Assembly: GCA_902587435.1 (NCBI GenBank)
Contig: CACILF010000001.1
Coordinates: 1 to 64,000 of the forward strand
Source: an uncultured Pelagibacteraceae bacterium
GTDB taxonomy: Bacteria > Pseudomonadota > Alphaproteobacteria > Pelagibacterales > Pelagibacteraceae
DNA length: 64,000 bases
Direction: 5' to 3'
Positions 10,229 to 20,830 of this stretch are shown piece after piece. The notes under the pieces are model-generated. The model was not told the origin of the DNA and ran no database searches. It saw only the letters and a program-made list of their open reading frames with translations. Positions within the stretch are counted from its first letter, which is position 1, and each line of letters opens with the position of its first letter. A program made the translations under genes and the position numbers.

Positions 10229-10890
10229 TCTTCTACTTTCCAATCAGTTTTAAAAGTAACGTAATTTACTTGAAGACAACGTCTTTCTTTAACAATTTCT
10301 TTTTTTTCCATTCCATGCCAAGTATTTGGCCCACTTGAAAAAAAATATCCATAATTATCTCTATAAGGAAGAGTTTTAACTTTTTTCAATTCACTATCGT
10401 AAAAATCAGTACCCAAATCCTCGTTTTCATTAAACTTATTTACGAAAAGTAAGCATGAAATTAGCTTTTCTTTAATATCACAATGTGGTTTTAACCAAAA
10501 ACCTTTTCGATCACATATAACTTCAACCCTAACAAATGAATTAGACAAATCTTTTCCAATTAGACTTGAAATTTTTTCATAAGTTTTTTTATTTTGAAGT
10601 TCTTGAATAAAATTTGTTAAATTTGGAAATTTGTTGGCGTTTTCTTTTGTTATAAAACACCTAAATTTTAAAGCTTTTCCTCCATCAGAAATACCTTCTC
10701 TAAATTTTCCTTCACCTCCATCAATTGCTCTAGTTCCATCATAATTAAGGTTATACTCAATAGGGTTAGCAATATCTGCTTTCACAATCTCATTAACCTG
10801 TCCTTCAGTCAAAGGTTCATTTAATTCCCAATGAATAAAAGGACTTTCAAACTTTTTAGATTTTTTTTCAATTGAATTTAAAAATGACAT
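10225..10890 (-). CDS. putative 2-oxoglutarate/Fe(II)-dependent oxygenase
   Basis: A 221-residue protein of unknown substrate. The call rests on a plausible iron facial triad and co-substrate arginine: an H-x-D motif in [11 protein letters not shown] near residues 138-140, a second histidine in [11 protein letters not shown], then the arginine pair in [11 protein letters not shown], the spacing expected of a cupin-like 2OG-Fe(II) oxygenase. There is no signal peptide or membrane segment. It begins directly after the ELM1-family gene (the boundary base 10890 is shared), so the two form a unit. It converges on carB, sharing a TTAA stop overlap. Glycan or lipid tailoring would fit the neighbour, but that is a guess. 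Confidence 0.6.
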   Translation of the reverse strand: MSFLNSIEKKSKKFESPFIHWELNEPLTEGQVNEIVKADIANPIEYNLNYDGTRAIDGGEGKFREGISDGGKALKFRCFITKENANKFPNLTNFIQELQNKKTYEKISSLIGKDLSNSFVRVEVICDRKGFWLKPHCDIKEKLISCLLFVNKFNENEDLGTDFYDSELKKVKTLPYRDNYGYFFSSGPNTWHGMEKKEIVKERRCLQVNYVTFKTDWKVED

Positions 10891-11828
10891 TATGATAATT
10901 GTTTTTTGATTTCCTCTGCTATTCTAGTTGTTTCATTTAAGCTTTTATAGTTCCAAATCTCAAGTTTTTCATTTAAATTTTTTGTTATATTTAATTTACT
11001 AAATAGCTCCCTAAACATTTTAAATCTTTGATCATTTTTTTTAGCTGATATATCTGCAATATATATGGGTTTTCCTGTAATAGCTGCCTCAGATATCATT
11101 GAAGTAGAGTCGCATGTTACTACAATATATTTCGCCAATGATAGCCCGGAGAGATAAGCTTTTTTATCAATATTAGTAATTACAAGATTTTCTTTGCCTA
11201 ATAATTCATCTACTAAGTTTATCGTTCTCTTCGGAGTTCTCATTGATGGAATTACTATGGCTTGCAAATTATTAGTGCTCAAAATTTTTTTAATTTTATC
11301 AAAAATATTTATTAAATTTTGATCATCATAGTCATAGTATTTGTTAGGGCCTCCTAAAACTAATAATAAATAATCCTTATTTTTTTTAAGTTTTTCTTCA
11401 AGATAGCTATGATTATTTTTAATCTCATCCAAAGTTAAGTAATGAATGGCTCCTTTTGATGTAATAACATTTTTTCCATTCAAACTGTCATGCTCTGGGG
11501 CAATTACGAAATCAAAATTACTTAGCGAAACTTTAGGATCTTGAATATGTATATTAAAAATTTTTTTATTTGAATTTTTCTTCAAATAAATTGAAGGGAT
11601 TACACTTTTTCTTCCACAGGAAATGATTATATCAAAATCTGGAACATCAAATTTTTTAAAAACTACGTTTGAGACAGGAGTTAAATTAGGTGGAATCATT
11701 TTCCAAAAACTATTTAGTTCAACTTTCTGGTGAGTAAATTCGATATCTAAAGCTTTTGCTAAACCTTCAACTTGGCTTATCATGCCATGCATTCCTTCAG
11801 TCAATAATAACCCTTTTAATTTGCTCAT
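10890..11828 (-). CDS. ELM1-family glycosyltransferase-like protein
   Basis: A 312-residue protein resembling the bacterial members of the mitochondrial-fission ELM1 family, which look like GT-B glycosyltransferases of the MurG/LpxB type. The N-terminus reads KLKGLLLTEGMHGMISQVEGLAKAL, the usual 'G..GM.SQ..GLA.AL' opening. PDFDIIISCGRKSVIPSIYLKK and the later VTCDSTSMISEA, where a sugar nucleotide would bind, are also typical, as is FNIHIQDPKVSLSNFDFVIAPEHD. Cytoplasmic with no membrane segment. The biochemical role in bacteria is not known to me. It diverges from trxB with 21 nt between the start codons. Confidence 0.7.
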   Translation of the reverse strand: MSKLKGLLLTEGMHGMISQVEGLAKALDIEFTHQKVELNSFWKMIPPNLTPVSNVVFKKFDVPDFDIIISCGRKSVIPSIYLKKNSNKKIFNIHIQDPKVSLSNFDFVIAPEHDSLNGKNVITSKGAIHYLTLDEIKNNHSYLEEKLKKNKDYLLLVLGGPNKYYDYDDQNLINIFDKIKKILSTNNLQAIVIPSMRTPKRTINLVDELLGKENLVITNIDKKAYLSGLSLAKYIVVTCDSTSMISEAAITGKPIYIADISAKKNDQRFKMFRELFSKLNITKNLNEKLEIWNYKSLNETTRIAEEIKKQLS

Positions 11829-11849
11829 TAATTACTATATAGCTTTGAT

Positions 11850-12794
11850 ATGAATCAAAATCCAACTAAACACACAAAAGTGTTAATAATTGGATCTGGT
11901 CCAGCCGGATATACAGCTGCGGTTTATGCTGCAAGAGCAATGTTAAAACCTGTTATGGTTTCTGGTATGGAACCAGGTGGACAATTAACTACAACAACTG
12001 ATGTGGAAAACTATCCTGGTTTTGCTGAAGTAATTCAAGGACCATGGTTAATGGAACAAATGCGAGACCAAGCTAAAGCTGTAGGTACAGAAATGATCGA
12101 AGATCATATCTCTTCAGTAAATTTAAAATCAAAACCTTTTGAAGCAATTGGAGATGGTGGTCAAAAATATACTGCAGATTCAATTATAATTTCAACTGGG
12201 GCTCAAGCAAGATGGCTAAACATTGAATCTGAACAAAAATTTAGAGGTTTTGGCGTATCGGCTTGTGCAACATGTGATGGGTTTTTCTTTAAAGATAAAA
12301 CGGTTGCAGTTGTTGGTGGTGGAAATGCTGCAGTTGAAGAAGCAATGTTTCTTACAAAATTTGCATCTAAAGTTCAATTAATTCACAGAAGAGATTCTTT
12401 AAGAGCTGAAAAAATGCTCCAAAGCAAATTAATGGCTAACAAAAAAATTGAAATTATTTGGGATAGTGTTGTTGAAGAAGTTATTGGAGACAATGATCCT
12501 AAAAATGTTAAAGGATTAAAAATTAAAAATGTAAAAACAAATAAGATTGATGAATTAAAAATTGATGGATTATTTATTGCAATTGGACATGATCCTGCAA
12601 CTCAACTATTTAAAGATCAATTAGATATGGATAAAGAGGGATATTTAACAACAAAACCAGACTCAACAGAAACAAATATACCAGGTGTTTTTGCTGCAGG
12701 AGATGTTAAAGACAAAGTATTTAGACAAGCTGTAACTGCTGCAGGAATGGGTTGTATGGCTGCTCTTGAAGCTGAAAAATTTTTATCTCACTAA
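11850..12794 (+). CDS. trxB: thioredoxin-disulfide reductase
   Basis: A 314-residue flavoenzyme that moves electrons from NADPH to thioredoxin. The FAD-binding GSGPAGYTAAVYAARA lies at residues 15-30, the NADPH-binding VVGGGNAAVEEA in the middle, the redox-active Cys-Ala-Thr-Cys at residues 139-142 followed by DG, and the C-terminal FAD motif PGVFAAGDVKDKVFRQA. Length and motifs are typical of low-molecular-weight TrxB. The 21-nt gap to the divergent ELM1-family gene means its promoter must overlap neighbouring coding sequence. A small membrane-protein gene follows after 6 nt. Confidence 0.97.
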   Translation: MNQNPTKHTKVLIIGSGPAGYTAAVYAARAMLKPVMVSGMEPGGQLTTTTDVENYPGFAEVIQGPWLMEQMRDQAKAVGTEMIEDHISSVNLKSKPFEAIGDGGQKYTADSIIISTGAQARWLNIESEQKFRGFGVSACATCDGFFFKDKTVAVVGGGNAAVEEAMFLTKFASKVQLIHRRDSLRAEKMLQSKLMANKKIEIIWDSVVEEVIGDNDPKNVKGLKIKNVKTNKIDELKIDGLFIAIGHDPATQLFKDQLDMDKEGYLTTKPDSTETNIPGVFAAGDVKDKVFRQAVTAAGMGCMAALEAEKFLSH

Positions 12795-12800
12795 AAAATT

Positions 12801-13214
12801 ATGAAATTAAATTGGATTATTTTTGTAACTGGATGGATGTCATTCAGAGCAGTTGGATCAGGCTTGTTTTTATTTTGGATTTTTACTGAAAATGAACGTT
12901 CTGCACCATCTGAATGGATAGTTCCTTTTGTAGGTGACTTTATTATTGGGATAACTGCTTTATTTTTAGTTTACCACATTATAAAAAAACCAAATGCTAT
13001 CTTATGGGGTCTGTTACTGTCATGGAATGCAGTTGGTCTATTTGATTTAATTGGGGCAATAGATATCAGTTTTGCTGCTCCTTATGGACCTATACCAGAA
13101 ATAGGATTTAATGCCTTAACCGTAAGATCTATTTTAAGTTTAAATACTTTGTTACAAATTTCTTCTATATACTTATTGTTTCAAAAAGACATAAAAGAAT
13201 ATTTTAAAGTTTAA
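12801..13214 (+). CDS. small four-helix integral membrane protein, unknown function
   Basis: I do not recognise the family. The 137-residue product has four predicted hydrophobic segments: about residues 4-28, 42-62, 66-86 and 110-128. The first is followed by an acidic loop (ENERSAPSEW). Trp, Phe and Gly are abundant (AVGSGLFLFWIF; LLLSWNAVGLFDLIGA). It starts 6 nt after trxB, so it is probably cotranscribed with it, and it ends 4 nt before the end of the convergent epimerase-like gene. Base composition matches its neighbours. Confidence 0.75.
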   Translation: MKLNWIIFVTGWMSFRAVGSGLFLFWIFTENERSAPSEWIVPFVGDFIIGITALFLVYHIIKKPNAILWGLLLSWNAVGLFDLIGAIDISFAAPYGPIPEIGFNALTVRSILSLNTLLQISSIYLLFQKDIKEYFKV

Positions 13215-13218
13215 AAAA

Positions 13219-13875
13219 TTAATAGTTACTAATTTTAACTATTTCATTAGACTCAAATACATGCTGTTTAAAGTCACCATTAGAAATTTTAATCATTGCT
13301 TTTGCAACTTTCTCTGAATGAATTGGTTTCATTTTTTTTAATGGTCCTAAAAATAAAGGTGAAAGTAACTTAAACAAAAATATTCCTATTTTCTCACCAA
13401 ATCTTTTTTCTTTTCTATTGCCTAATAAAAATGAGGGTCTCACTATCCCAAGTTTTGTAAAATTTAATTTCTTTAGCTCCTCTTCAACTTCGCCTTTGTA
13501 TCTCAAATAGGACCCTGAATTTTTTGGATCTGCAAAACCAGATGAAACATAGACAAAAGAATTAACTGAATTTGCTTTTGCAATCCTGGCAATTTCTACG
13601 GGCATATCTCGCTCAATTCTTTTATACTCGTTTTTATCAGGTGAATTTTGTTTTGTTGTTCCAATGCAAAAAAAACAATCATCACCTTTGATATCTTCAA
13701 CATGATTTTTTAAATTATTAAAGTCTGTTTTAATTATTTCTATTTTTGAATCTTTGATCTCTGGCTCTGAACGAACGAATATCTTAATTTTATTATAATC
13801 ATTATTTTGAATTAATTTATTGAGTAGTTGTCCACCAATTAATCCAGATGAGCCAAATAATAAGGCTGTTTTCAC
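13219..13875 (-). CDS. NAD(P)-binding atypical SDR / epimerase-like protein
   Basis: A 218-residue Rossmann-fold protein with an N-terminal GSSGLIGGQLLNKL dinucleotide-binding loop. The remainder, with DDCFFCIGTTKQNS, NSFVYVSSGFADPKNSGSYLRYKGEVEEEL and KLGIVRPSFLLGNRKEKR, resembles the short HTATIP2/YbjT-like group of atypical short-chain dehydrogenases. A Tyr-x-x-x-Lys pair (YLRYK region) is present. The substrate is unknown. The start codon is GTG and it lies 3 nt after the aminotransferase stop, so it is cotranscribed with it. Confidence 0.75.
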   Translation of the reverse strand: MKTALLFGSSGLIGGQLLNKLIQNNDYNKIKIFVRSEPEIKDSKIEIIKTDFNNLKNHVEDIKGDDCFFCIGTTKQNSPDKNEYKRIERDMPVEIARIAKANSVNSFVYVSSGFADPKNSGSYLRYKGEVEEELKKLNFTKLGIVRPSFLLGNRKEKRFGEKIGIFLFKLLSPLFLGPLKKMKPIHSEKVAKAMIKISNGDFKQHVFESNEIVKISNY

Positions 13876-13878
13876 TAA

Positions 13879-15066
13879 TTAACTTAGGCTTTCACAGAAA
13901 GATTTAATTCTTTCCATAGCTTTTTTTAAATTTTTCATTGAAGTTGCATAAGAAATTCTAAAGTAACCTTCTAATCCAAAAGCTGAGCCTTGAACAACTG
14001 CTACATTTGCTTTTTCTAAAAGCTTTTCAACAAATTCACTGTCTGTTTTTAGTTTTGTTTTTTTAACTAGTAATTTTTTGCAACTTGGAAAAACATAAAA
14101 AGCACCATTGGGAGTTAAGCAAGTAATTCCTTTTATTTTATTTAAGCTACTAACAACAAAATCTCTTCTTTTTTTAAACTCTTTTGATCTTACTTTTATA
14201 AATTTCTGAGTTCCGTTTAAAGCTTCAACTGCAGCTGCTTGGCTTACAGAAGAAGGATTCGATGTTGATTGAGATTGAACCTTGCGAATAGCTTTAATTA
14301 TTTCTTTTGGTCCTCCCGCATAACCTATTCTCCATCCTGTCATGGCATAAGATTTACTTACACCGTTCATGGTAAGAGTTCTATTTTTCAAACTAGATAT
14401 TTGAGCAATAGTAAAAAACTTAGCTTTTTCATATGTGATATGTTCATAAATATCATCACTTAAAATTTGAATTTTCTTATATTTAATTAATACTTGAGAT
14501 AATTTTTTTATCTCTGCTTTTGTATAACTTACACCAGTAGGATTTGATGGTGAGTTTAATATTAACCACTTTGTTTTTTTAGAAATTGCTTTCCTTAATT
14601 TTTGTGGTGTTAATTTAAAATTATCCTCCTCATTACATTTAATAATTTTTGGTTTACCACCTGCTAATAAAACCATATCAGGATAGGAAACCCAAAAAGG
14701 TGCTGGAATAATTACTTCATCTCCTCTATTTAGGGTTGCCATGAATGCATTATAAAGAACTTGTTTACCACCTGTTCCTACGGTTATTTCCTCATTTGAG
14801 TACCTCAAATTATTTTCTTTTTTAAATTTTTTTATTATTGCTTTTTTTAAAGCTGGCGTTCCATCAACTGCTGTATATTTGGTATCGCCTCGCTTAATAG
14901 CTTTTATAGCAGCATTCTTAATATTGTTTGGTGTATCAAAATCTGGCTCGCCTGCACCTAGCCCTATTACATCTTTGCCCGCTGCTCTTAATTCTCTAGC
15001 TTTTTGAGTAACAGCAATAGTAGGTGATGGTTTAATCCTTTTTAAACTATCTGATATTATGCTCAT
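13879..15066 (-). CDS. aspC: aspartate aminotransferase, PLP-dependent class I
   Basis: A 395-residue fold-type I aminotransferase, most like the prokaryotic aspartate/prephenate aminotransferase subgroup (Igamma) found in alphaproteobacteria; it would interconvert aspartate and oxaloacetate. Motifs: VIGLGAGEPDFDTPNNIK near residues 34-51, TVGTGGKQVLYNAFMA, the LNSPSNPTG loop, the PLP-lysine segment SKSYAMTGWRIGYAGG and the arginine in GYFRISYATS near the C-terminus. It diverges from uvrB with a 36-nt gap. The symbol is by function; alphaproteobacterial members are also called aatA. Confidence 0.9.
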   Translation of the reverse strand: MSIISDSLKRIKPSPTIAVTQKARELRAAGKDVIGLGAGEPDFDTPNNIKNAAIKAIKRGDTKYTAVDGTPALKKAIIKKFKKENNLRYSNEEITVGTGGKQVLYNAFMATLNRGDEVIIPAPFWVSYPDMVLLAGGKPKIIKCNEEDNFKLTPQKLRKAISKKTKWLILNSPSNPTGVSYTKAEIKKLSQVLIKYKKIQILSDDIYEHITYEKAKFFTIAQISSLKNRTLTMNGVSKSYAMTGWRIGYAGGPKEIIKAIRKVQSQSTSNPSSVSQAAAVEALNGTQKFIKVRSKEFKKRRDFVVSSLNKIKGITCLTPNGAFYVFPSCKKLLVKKTKLKTDSEFVEKLLEKANVAVVQGSAFGLEGYFRISYATSMKNLKKAMERIKSFCESLS

Positions 15067-15102
15067 TGAAATATAAAATTATTCTAATACGTTGTTTAAT
15101 AT

Positions 15103-17274
15103 ATGGAAAATACTTATCAAGATTTAATTACAGATATTCAGAATAAAAATCCAAAAATTAGTGGAAAACTTGAAGGTGGTAAAAAATTCAAAATTAAATC
15201 TGATTTTAAACCTGCGGGAGACCAACCAGAAGCTATAAAAAAATTGGTCCAAAGCGCTAATAAAGGAGAATTCAATCAAGTTCTTCTTGGAGTAACGGGA
15301 TCAGGAAAAACCTTTACTATGGCCAAGGTCATTGAGGCAACAAACAGACCGGCATTAATTTTGGCTCCAAATAAAACACTTGCTGCTCAGCTTTACGGTG
15401 AAATGAAAGGTTTTTTTCCTGATAATGCTGTTGAATATTTTGTCTCTTATTACGATTATTATACCCCTGAAGCTTATGTTCCCAGATCAGACACTTATAT
15501 CGAAAAAGAAGCTTCTATTAATGAGCAAATAGACCGAATGAGACACTCGGCTACAAGATCTCTTTTAGAAAGAGACGATGTTTTAATCGTTGCCAGCGTA
15601 TCTTGCATTTATGGTCTTGGATCAGTTGAAGCATACAGCAAAATGACTTTAACACTTCAAAAAAACTACGATTATAATAGAGAACAAATAATTAAATCTT
15701 TAGTCGCTCTTCAATATAAAAGAAATGATCAAAATTTTTATAGAGGAACTTTTAGAGCTAGGGGTGAATATCTTGAGGTTTTTCCTTCGCATCTTGAAGA
15801 TAGAGCTTGGCGATTAAGTTTGTTTGGTGACAAATTAGAAAAAATCGAAGAATTTGATCCATTAACTGGGGATCAGGTTAGAGAATTAAACTTAATTAAA
15901 ATTTATGCAAATAGTCATTATATAACTCCCAAACCAACAGTAGAGCAAGCAATCATAAATATAAAAAAAGAGCTAGAAGTAACTTTAACAAAACATAGGG
16001 CCGAAAATAAATTGCTTGAAGCACAAAGACTGGAAGAAAGAACAAAATTTGATTTAGAAATGATTGAAGCAACTGGTTCATGTGCTGGAATTGAAAATTA
16101 TTCAAGATTTTTATCTGGTAGAAAACCAGGCGAACCGCCTCCTACTCTTTTTGAATATTTTCCAGATAATACTTTAGTATTTGTAGATGAGTGTCATGTA
16201 ACAGTCCCACAATTAAATGGAATGTTTAAAGGAGATAGATCAAGAAAAAGTACTCTTGCAGAATATGGATTTAGACTTCCGTCATGCATGGATAATAGAC
16301 CTCTCAAATTTGAAGAATGGGATATGATGAGAACTCAAACAGTTTTTGTTTCAGCTACACCCGGACCTTGGGAGCTAGAGCAGACAAAAGGAAAATTTAT
16401 TGATCAAGTAATAAGACCCACTGGTCTTATAGATCCAAATGTAGAAATTAGACCTGCAAAAAACCAGGTTGATGATTTAATGCATGAATGTAAAAAAGTT
16501 GTTGAGAAGAATTTTAGAGTATTAGTAACAACATTAACAAAAAAAATGGCAGAAGATTTGACTGAATACCTTCACGAAAATGGAATAAAGGTAAGATACT
16601 TACACTCAGACATTGATACTCTTGAAAGAATTGAAATCATGAGAGATTTAAGAATAGGAGTATTTGATGTTTTGGTTGGAATAAACTTGTTAAGAGAGGG
16701 ACTTGACATACCAGAATGTGCTTTGGTTGGTATATTAGATGCTGACAAAGAAGGTTTCTTAAGATCTGAAACTTCGCTTATCCAAACTATCGGTAGAGCA
16801 GCAAGAAATGTTGAAGGAAAAGTTATTCTATATGCTGACAAAGAAACTAAGAGTATAAAAAAAGCTATCAAAGAAACGGATAGGAGAAGACAAATACAGC
16901 TTAATTATAATAAAAAAAATAATATTGATGCAAAAACAGTAAAAAAAGAAATTAGTGATATTTTAGAAAGTGTTTATGAAAAAGATTATGTAAAAGTTAG
17001 TGAGGGCTCAAACATAGGTGGAAATCTAAAAAAACACTTAAAAGCATTGAACAAAAAAATGAAAGATTCTGCATCTAATTTAGAATTTGAAGAAGCTGCA
17101 AAAATTAGAGATGAAATCAGAAAACTAGAAAGTACAGAGCTAGAAATTACTTTAAATCCAAAAATAAGACAGTACGATGTTAAAAATAAACTCTATCCTA
17201 AGGGAAGATCAACAATGGGGATGCCTGGAACTAGAGCACAAAAAGGAAAGAAAAAGTGGAAGCAAATAAAATAA
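15103..17274 (+). CDS. uvrB: excinuclease ABC subunit B
   Basis: A 723-residue damage-verification helicase of nucleotide excision repair. Walker [14 protein letters not shown], the beta-hairpin region [12 protein letters not shown], the Walker B-like [12 protein letters not shown], helicase motifs [23 protein letters not shown] and QTIGRAARN, and the C-terminal UVR domain ([17 protein letters not shown]) that contacts UvrC. A short basic extension follows the UVR domain. The 3' end overlaps the next gene by 19 nt, starting the run uvrB, SDR, folB, uvrC, pgsA. Confidence 0.98.
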   Translation: MENTYQDLITDIQNKNPKISGKLEGGKKFKIKSDFKPAGDQPEAIKKLVQSANKGEFNQVLLGVTGSGKTFTMAKVIEATNRPALILAPNKTLAAQLYGEMKGFFPDNAVEYFVSYYDYYTPEAYVPRSDTYIEKEASINEQIDRMRHSATRSLLERDDVLIVASVSCIYGLGSVEAYSKMTLTLQKNYDYNREQIIKSLVALQYKRNDQNFYRGTFRARGEYLEVFPSHLEDRAWRLSLFGDKLEKIEEFDPLTGDQVRELNLIKIYANSHYITPKPTVEQAIINIKKELEVTLTKHRAENKLLEAQRLEERTKFDLEMIEATGSCAGIENYSRFLSGRKPGEPPPTLFEYFPDNTLVFVDECHVTVPQLNGMFKGDRSRKSTLAEYGFRLPSCMDNRPLKFEEWDMMRTQTVFVSATPGPWELEQTKGKFIDQVIRPTGLIDPNVEIRPAKNQVDDLMHECKKVVEKNFRVLVTTLTKKMAEDLTEYLHENGIKVRYLHSDIDTLERIEIMRDLRIGVFDVLVGINLLREGLDIPECALVGILDADKEGFLRSETSLIQTIGRAARNVEGKVILYADKETKSIKKAIKETDRRRQIQLNYNKKNNIDAKTVKKEISDILESVYEKDYVKVSEGSNIGGNLKKHLKALNKKMKDSASNLEFEEAAKIRDEIRKLESTELEITLNPKIRQYDVKNKLYPKGRSTMGMPGTRAQKGKKKWKQIK

Positions 17275-18011
17275 TCATTACCGGAGGAGCAACCCGAATT
17301 GGAGCTGCTATAGCTAAAAGGCTTTCAGGTCCAGGAGTAGAAATTGTTATACACTTTAATAAATCTAAATCTAATGCAGAAAAACTAAAAAAAGAATTAT
17401 CAAAGGAACAAACTAAAGTTTATCTTGTTAGAGGCGACTTAAGCAAAGAGACAGATGTAAATAAAATTTTGAAATATGCTAAATCTAAATTAAAATATTT
17501 CGATTGCTTAATTAATAATGCTTCTTTGTTTGAAAATGATAAACTTGAAAATTTTAGCACTGCTAGTTGGGGTCGTCATTTAAGAACAAATCTTAGAACT
17601 CCTGCTTTATTATCCAAAGGATTTGCAAAAAATATTAAAGGAAAAAATAACAATATAATTAATATTATTGATCAAAGAGTTTTTAAACTAACTCCATATT
17701 TTTTTTCCTATACAATAAGTAAAACTGGGCTTTATACATTAACAAAAACCAGTGCAATGAGTTTAGCACCCAATATAAGAGTAAATGGAATAGCACCTGG
17801 GCCAACAATAAAAAATAAAAGACAAACGGAAAAACATTTCAAGAAACAGTACATGGCTACTCCACTTAAAAAACAAGTTGATGTAGAAGAAATTTGTAAT
17901 GCAGTTGACTTTTTTATAAAAAATGGTTCTATTACTGGACAAGTATTGGCTATTGATAGTGGACAAAATTTAAATTGGCAAACACCAGACATAATGAGAG
18001 CTAAAGAGTGA
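17256..18011 (+). CDS. SDR oxidoreductase, probable dihydromonapterin/pteridine reductase
   Basis: A 251-residue short-chain dehydrogenase. The cofactor loop is [15 protein letters not shown]; the catalytic Tyr and Lys are in [14 protein letters not shown]; the NAG-like motif reads [10 protein letters not shown] and a following [10 protein letters not shown] is present. The TGxxxRIG and NNAS patterns resemble FolM/PTR1-type pteridine reductases rather than fatty-acid FabG, and the next gene (4-nt overlap) is folB, which supports a pterin role. It starts with GTG inside the end of uvrB. The substrate is an inference. Confidence 0.72.
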   Translation: MEANKIIITGGATRIGAAIAKRLSGPGVEIVIHFNKSKSNAEKLKKELSKEQTKVYLVRGDLSKETDVNKILKYAKSKLKYFDCLINNASLFENDKLENFSTASWGRHLRTNLRTPALLSKGFAKNIKGKNNNIINIIDQRVFKLTPYFFSYTISKTGLYTLTKTSAMSLAPNIRVNGIAPGPTIKNKRQTEKHFKKQYMATPLKKQVDVEEICNAVDFFIKNGSITGQVLAIDSGQNLNWQTPDIMRAKE

Positions 18012-18427
18012 AAAAGAATAATCTTAAAATAGTTAAAATAGATAGGAAAAAAAATTTATTTAACTATGAAAAAAAAGTATTAATTAAAGATTTAATATTA
18101 GATTTAAAACTTGGGTACTTCGATTTCGAAAAAGAAAAACCTCAAAAAGTAAAGTTCACGCTTGATGTAAACTATGAAGATAAGAAACCATCAAATGACA
18201 AAGACATTAAATCAATTGTAAACTATGCTAAAATTGTAAGATTAATTAAGAAATTAGTTAAAAATAAACATTATAACTTTCTAGAAACACTAGCTGAAGA
18301 CGTTTTTGATGAGCTATTTAAAGATAAAAGAATTGATAAAATTAGTCTTCAAATTGAAAAATTAGAAATAATGAAAGATTGTTCATCAGTAGGAATTCAA
18401 ATTTCTAAAAAAAGAAGTCATGATTAG
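18008..18427 (+). CDS. folB: dihydroneopterin aldolase
   Basis: A 139-residue folate-pathway enzyme that cleaves dihydroneopterin to hydroxymethyl-dihydropterin. Visible marks: an opening [27 protein letters not shown] region (conserved I-G-x-x-x-x-E type substrate strand), the [13 protein letters not shown] segment, the [14 protein letters not shown] helix with the expected conserved Glu, and a C-terminal [10 protein letters not shown] strand. About 20 lysine-rich residues precede the domain. The start codon is GTG at 18008, overlapping the preceding SDR by 4 nt; the 3' end overlaps uvrC by 8 nt. Confidence 0.85.
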   Translation: MKKNNLKIVKIDRKKNLFNYEKKVLIKDLILDLKLGYFDFEKEKPQKVKFTLDVNYEDKKPSNDKDIKSIVNYAKIVRLIKKLVKNKHYNFLETLAEDVFDELFKDKRIDKISLQIEKLEIMKDCSSVGIQISKKRSHD

Positions 18428-20255
18428 TTCTGAATTAGGAAAAGAAGCAATTAAAAAAGAACTTCCATTAATACCTAAACTTCCTGGAGTTTATAGGATG
18501 CTCAACTCAAAAAATGAAATATTGTATGTTGGAAAAGCCAAAAATCTTCCAAACAGGTTAAAAAGCTATATTGCAGAAAAAAACCATATAATAAGAACAG
18601 AAAGAATGTTATCTCAAACTAAAAAAATTGAAATAACAACTACCTCTAATGAAAGTGAAGCCTTACTTTTAGAGGCGAATTTAATAAAAAAATTTAAACC
18701 CAAATTTAATATTCTTTTAAGAGATGATAAATCTTTTCCATTTATTTTTATTGGAAACAAAGATAAATGGCCACAAATAAAAAGACATAGAGGCAAAAAG
18801 ACTAAAGAGGGATTTTATTTTGGTCCATTTGCATCTGCGGGCTCAGCAAATTGGACTATTAAAATGATCCAAAAAATTTTTCATTTAAGAGTTTGTGATG
18901 ATACTGTTTTTAAAAATAGAGAACGACCATGTATTTTATATCAAATAAAAAGATGTTCTGGACCATGCGTTGGTTATATTAAAAAAGAAGAATATAAAAG
19001 ATCAGTTGAAGATGCTATAGAGTTTGTTTCAGGTAAATCAAGAAGAATACAAAAAAATCTTTCAAATCAAATGGAAAAAGCAAGTGAAGATTTAGACTTT
19101 GAAAAAGCAGTAATATTGAGAGATAGAATTAAAGCTTTAAATATTATTCAGTCTTCCCAAAAAATTAATGAGGCAAACTTAGTAGAAGCAGATGTAATTG
19201 CTGGATACAAAGAGTCAGGTAAAACATGTGTACAAGTTTTTTTTTATAGATCTAAACAGAATTGGGGCAATCAAGCTTTTTTTCCTAAACATGATCCAGA
19301 TGAAAAATTGAGCAATATTTTAAATTCTTTTATTTCTCAATTTTATGAAAATAAAAGTGTTCCATCTTTAATAATACTATCAGAAGATATTAAAGAAAAA
19401 AATTTAATTGAAAAAACGCTTTCTAAAAAAGAAAATAAGCAAATCAATATTTCTGTTGCAAAAAAAGGATCAAAATTAAAAGTTATTAACCAAGCAATTA
19501 AAAATGCAAAAGATAGTTTGAATAGGAAACTTTATGAAAGTCAAAATAACAAAGAACTATTTGAATCTGTTTCAAGAAAGTTTAATCTTGAAACAAATAT
19601 AAGTCTTATTGAAGTTTACGATAATAGTCATATTCAGGGAACTAATAGCGTTGGAGCTTTAATTGCGTTTGGAGATGAAGGGTTTATTAAAAAAAGATAT
19701 AGAAAATTTAATATAAAAAAAAAAGATAACGAGCAAGATGATTATGGAATGATACGAGAAGTTTTAAATAGAAGGTTTAAAAGAGCAATTCAAGAGAAAG
19801 ATAATTTTCTATCATTCCCAGATTTGGTAATGATAGATGGAGGTAAAGGACAATACTCATCAGCTAGAGAAACTATGAATGAGTTAGGCTTGCACGATAT
19901 ACCGGTTATAGCTATTGCAAAGGGTAAATACCGAAATAGTGGAAATGAAACTTTTTTTCATAACGGTAAAGATTATAAATTTGAAAAAAATGATCCTACC
20001 CTTTTTTTTCTTCAAAGAATAAGAGACGAATCCCATAGATTTGCAATAAGTGCACATAGGGCAAAAAGAAAAAAAGGAATAACAAAGTCACTCCTAGATC
20101 AAATACAAGGGATTGGATCTATGAGAAAAAGGGCATTATTAAATCATTTTGGGTCAGCAAGAGCAGTTGAATCCGCAAGTTTAGATGAGATAAAAACTGT
20201 TGAAGGAGTTGAAGAAAAAGTTGCAAAAAAAATATATAATTTTTTCCACGAATGA
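18420..20255 (+). CDS. uvrC: excinuclease ABC subunit C
   Basis: A 611-residue dual endonuclease that cuts 3' and 5' of UvrB-marked lesions. N-terminal GIY-YIG domain ([20 protein letters not shown]), Cys-rich segment [22 protein letters not shown] motif ([17 protein letters not shown]), RNase-H-like 5' endonuclease domain ([29 protein letters not shown]) and a C-terminal helix-hairpin-helix pair ([18 protein letters not shown]). The length is usual. It overlaps folB by 8 nt and pgsA by 4 nt. Confidence 0.98.
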   Translation: MISSELGKEAIKKELPLIPKLPGVYRMLNSKNEILYVGKAKNLPNRLKSYIAEKNHIIRTERMLSQTKKIEITTTSNESEALLLEANLIKKFKPKFNILLRDDKSFPFIFIGNKDKWPQIKRHRGKKTKEGFYFGPFASAGSANWTIKMIQKIFHLRVCDDTVFKNRERPCILYQIKRCSGPCVGYIKKEEYKRSVEDAIEFVSGKSRRIQKNLSNQMEKASEDLDFEKAVILRDRIKALNIIQSSQKINEANLVEADVIAGYKESGKTCVQVFFYRSKQNWGNQAFFPKHDPDEKLSNILNSFISQFYENKSVPSLIILSEDIKEKNLIEKTLSKKENKQINISVAKKGSKLKVINQAIKNAKDSLNRKLYESQNNKELFESVSRKFNLETNISLIEVYDNSHIQGTNSVGALIAFGDEGFIKKRYRKFNIKKKDNEQDDYGMIREVLNRRFKRAIQEKDNFLSFPDLVMIDGGKGQYSSARETMNELGLHDIPVIAIAKGKYRNSGNETFFHNGKDYKFEKNDPTLFFLQRIRDESHRFAISAHRAKRKKGITKSLLDQIQGIGSMRKRALLNHFGSARAVESASLDEIKTVEGVEEKVAKKIYNFFHE

Positions 20256-20830
20256 AAATTCCAAATTATTTAACGATTGGTAGGATTATAATTGTTCCTA
20301 TATTTGTTTTTACATATTACTTGCCAGGTTTATATGGAGACGTAATACCATTTGTATTATTTGTTTTAGCTTCATTTACTGATTTTTTAGATGGTTTGTT
20401 AGCAAGAATGTATAAAGAAGAATCTAAATTAGGAGAATTATTAGATCCAATAGCAGATAAGATTATAGTAGCAACAGCTTTAATTTTGTTGGTAATGGAC
20501 GGAACTATAAAAAATTATGAAGTAATTGCAGCAATAATAATTTTAACTAGAGAAATATTAATTTCTGGATTAAGAGAATTTTTAGCAAAAGGTAAAATTA
20601 ATCTTCCTGTATCAAGCCTTGCTAAAGCTAAAACATTTTTGCAAATGGTTGCAATTTCAGCTTTATTAACTGGAGAAACGGGAAATAAAATAATTAATTT
20701 TCAAGATTACAATGCTCAAACCATAGGTATAGTTTTGCTGTGGTTGTCAGCATTTCTTACTTTATATACTGGTTATGAATATTTAAGAAAAGGCATAGAT
20801 CACGCAATATCTGAGGATGAAAAAAATTAA
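20252..20830 (+). CDS. pgsA: CDP-diacylglycerol-glycerol-3-phosphate 3-phosphatidyltransferase
   Basis: A 192-residue integral inner-membrane enzyme making phosphatidylglycerophosphate, the precursor of phosphatidylglycerol and cardiolipin. The CDP-alcohol phosphotransferase motif D-G-x2-A-R-x8-G-x3-D-x3-D is seen in [20 protein letters not shown]. The opening [16 protein letters not shown] is standard and about five hydrophobic segments follow. It overlaps uvrC by 4 nt and shares an interlocked TTAA with the convergent ilvE stop. Confidence 0.95.
   Translation: MKIPNYLTIGRIIIVPIFVFTYYLPGLYGDVIPFVLFVLASFTDFLDGLLARMYKEESKLGELLDPIADKIIVATALILLVMDGTIKNYEVIAAIIILTREILISGLREFLAKGKINLPVSSLAKAKTFLQMVAISALLTGETGNKIINFQDYNAQTIGIVLLWLSAFLTLYTGYEYLRKGIDHAISEDEKN

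Noticed and set aside
10135..10338. Plus-strand frame spanning the carB end and antisense of the oxygenase-like gene
   Set aside because: No ribosome site, no homology, overlaps two better genes.
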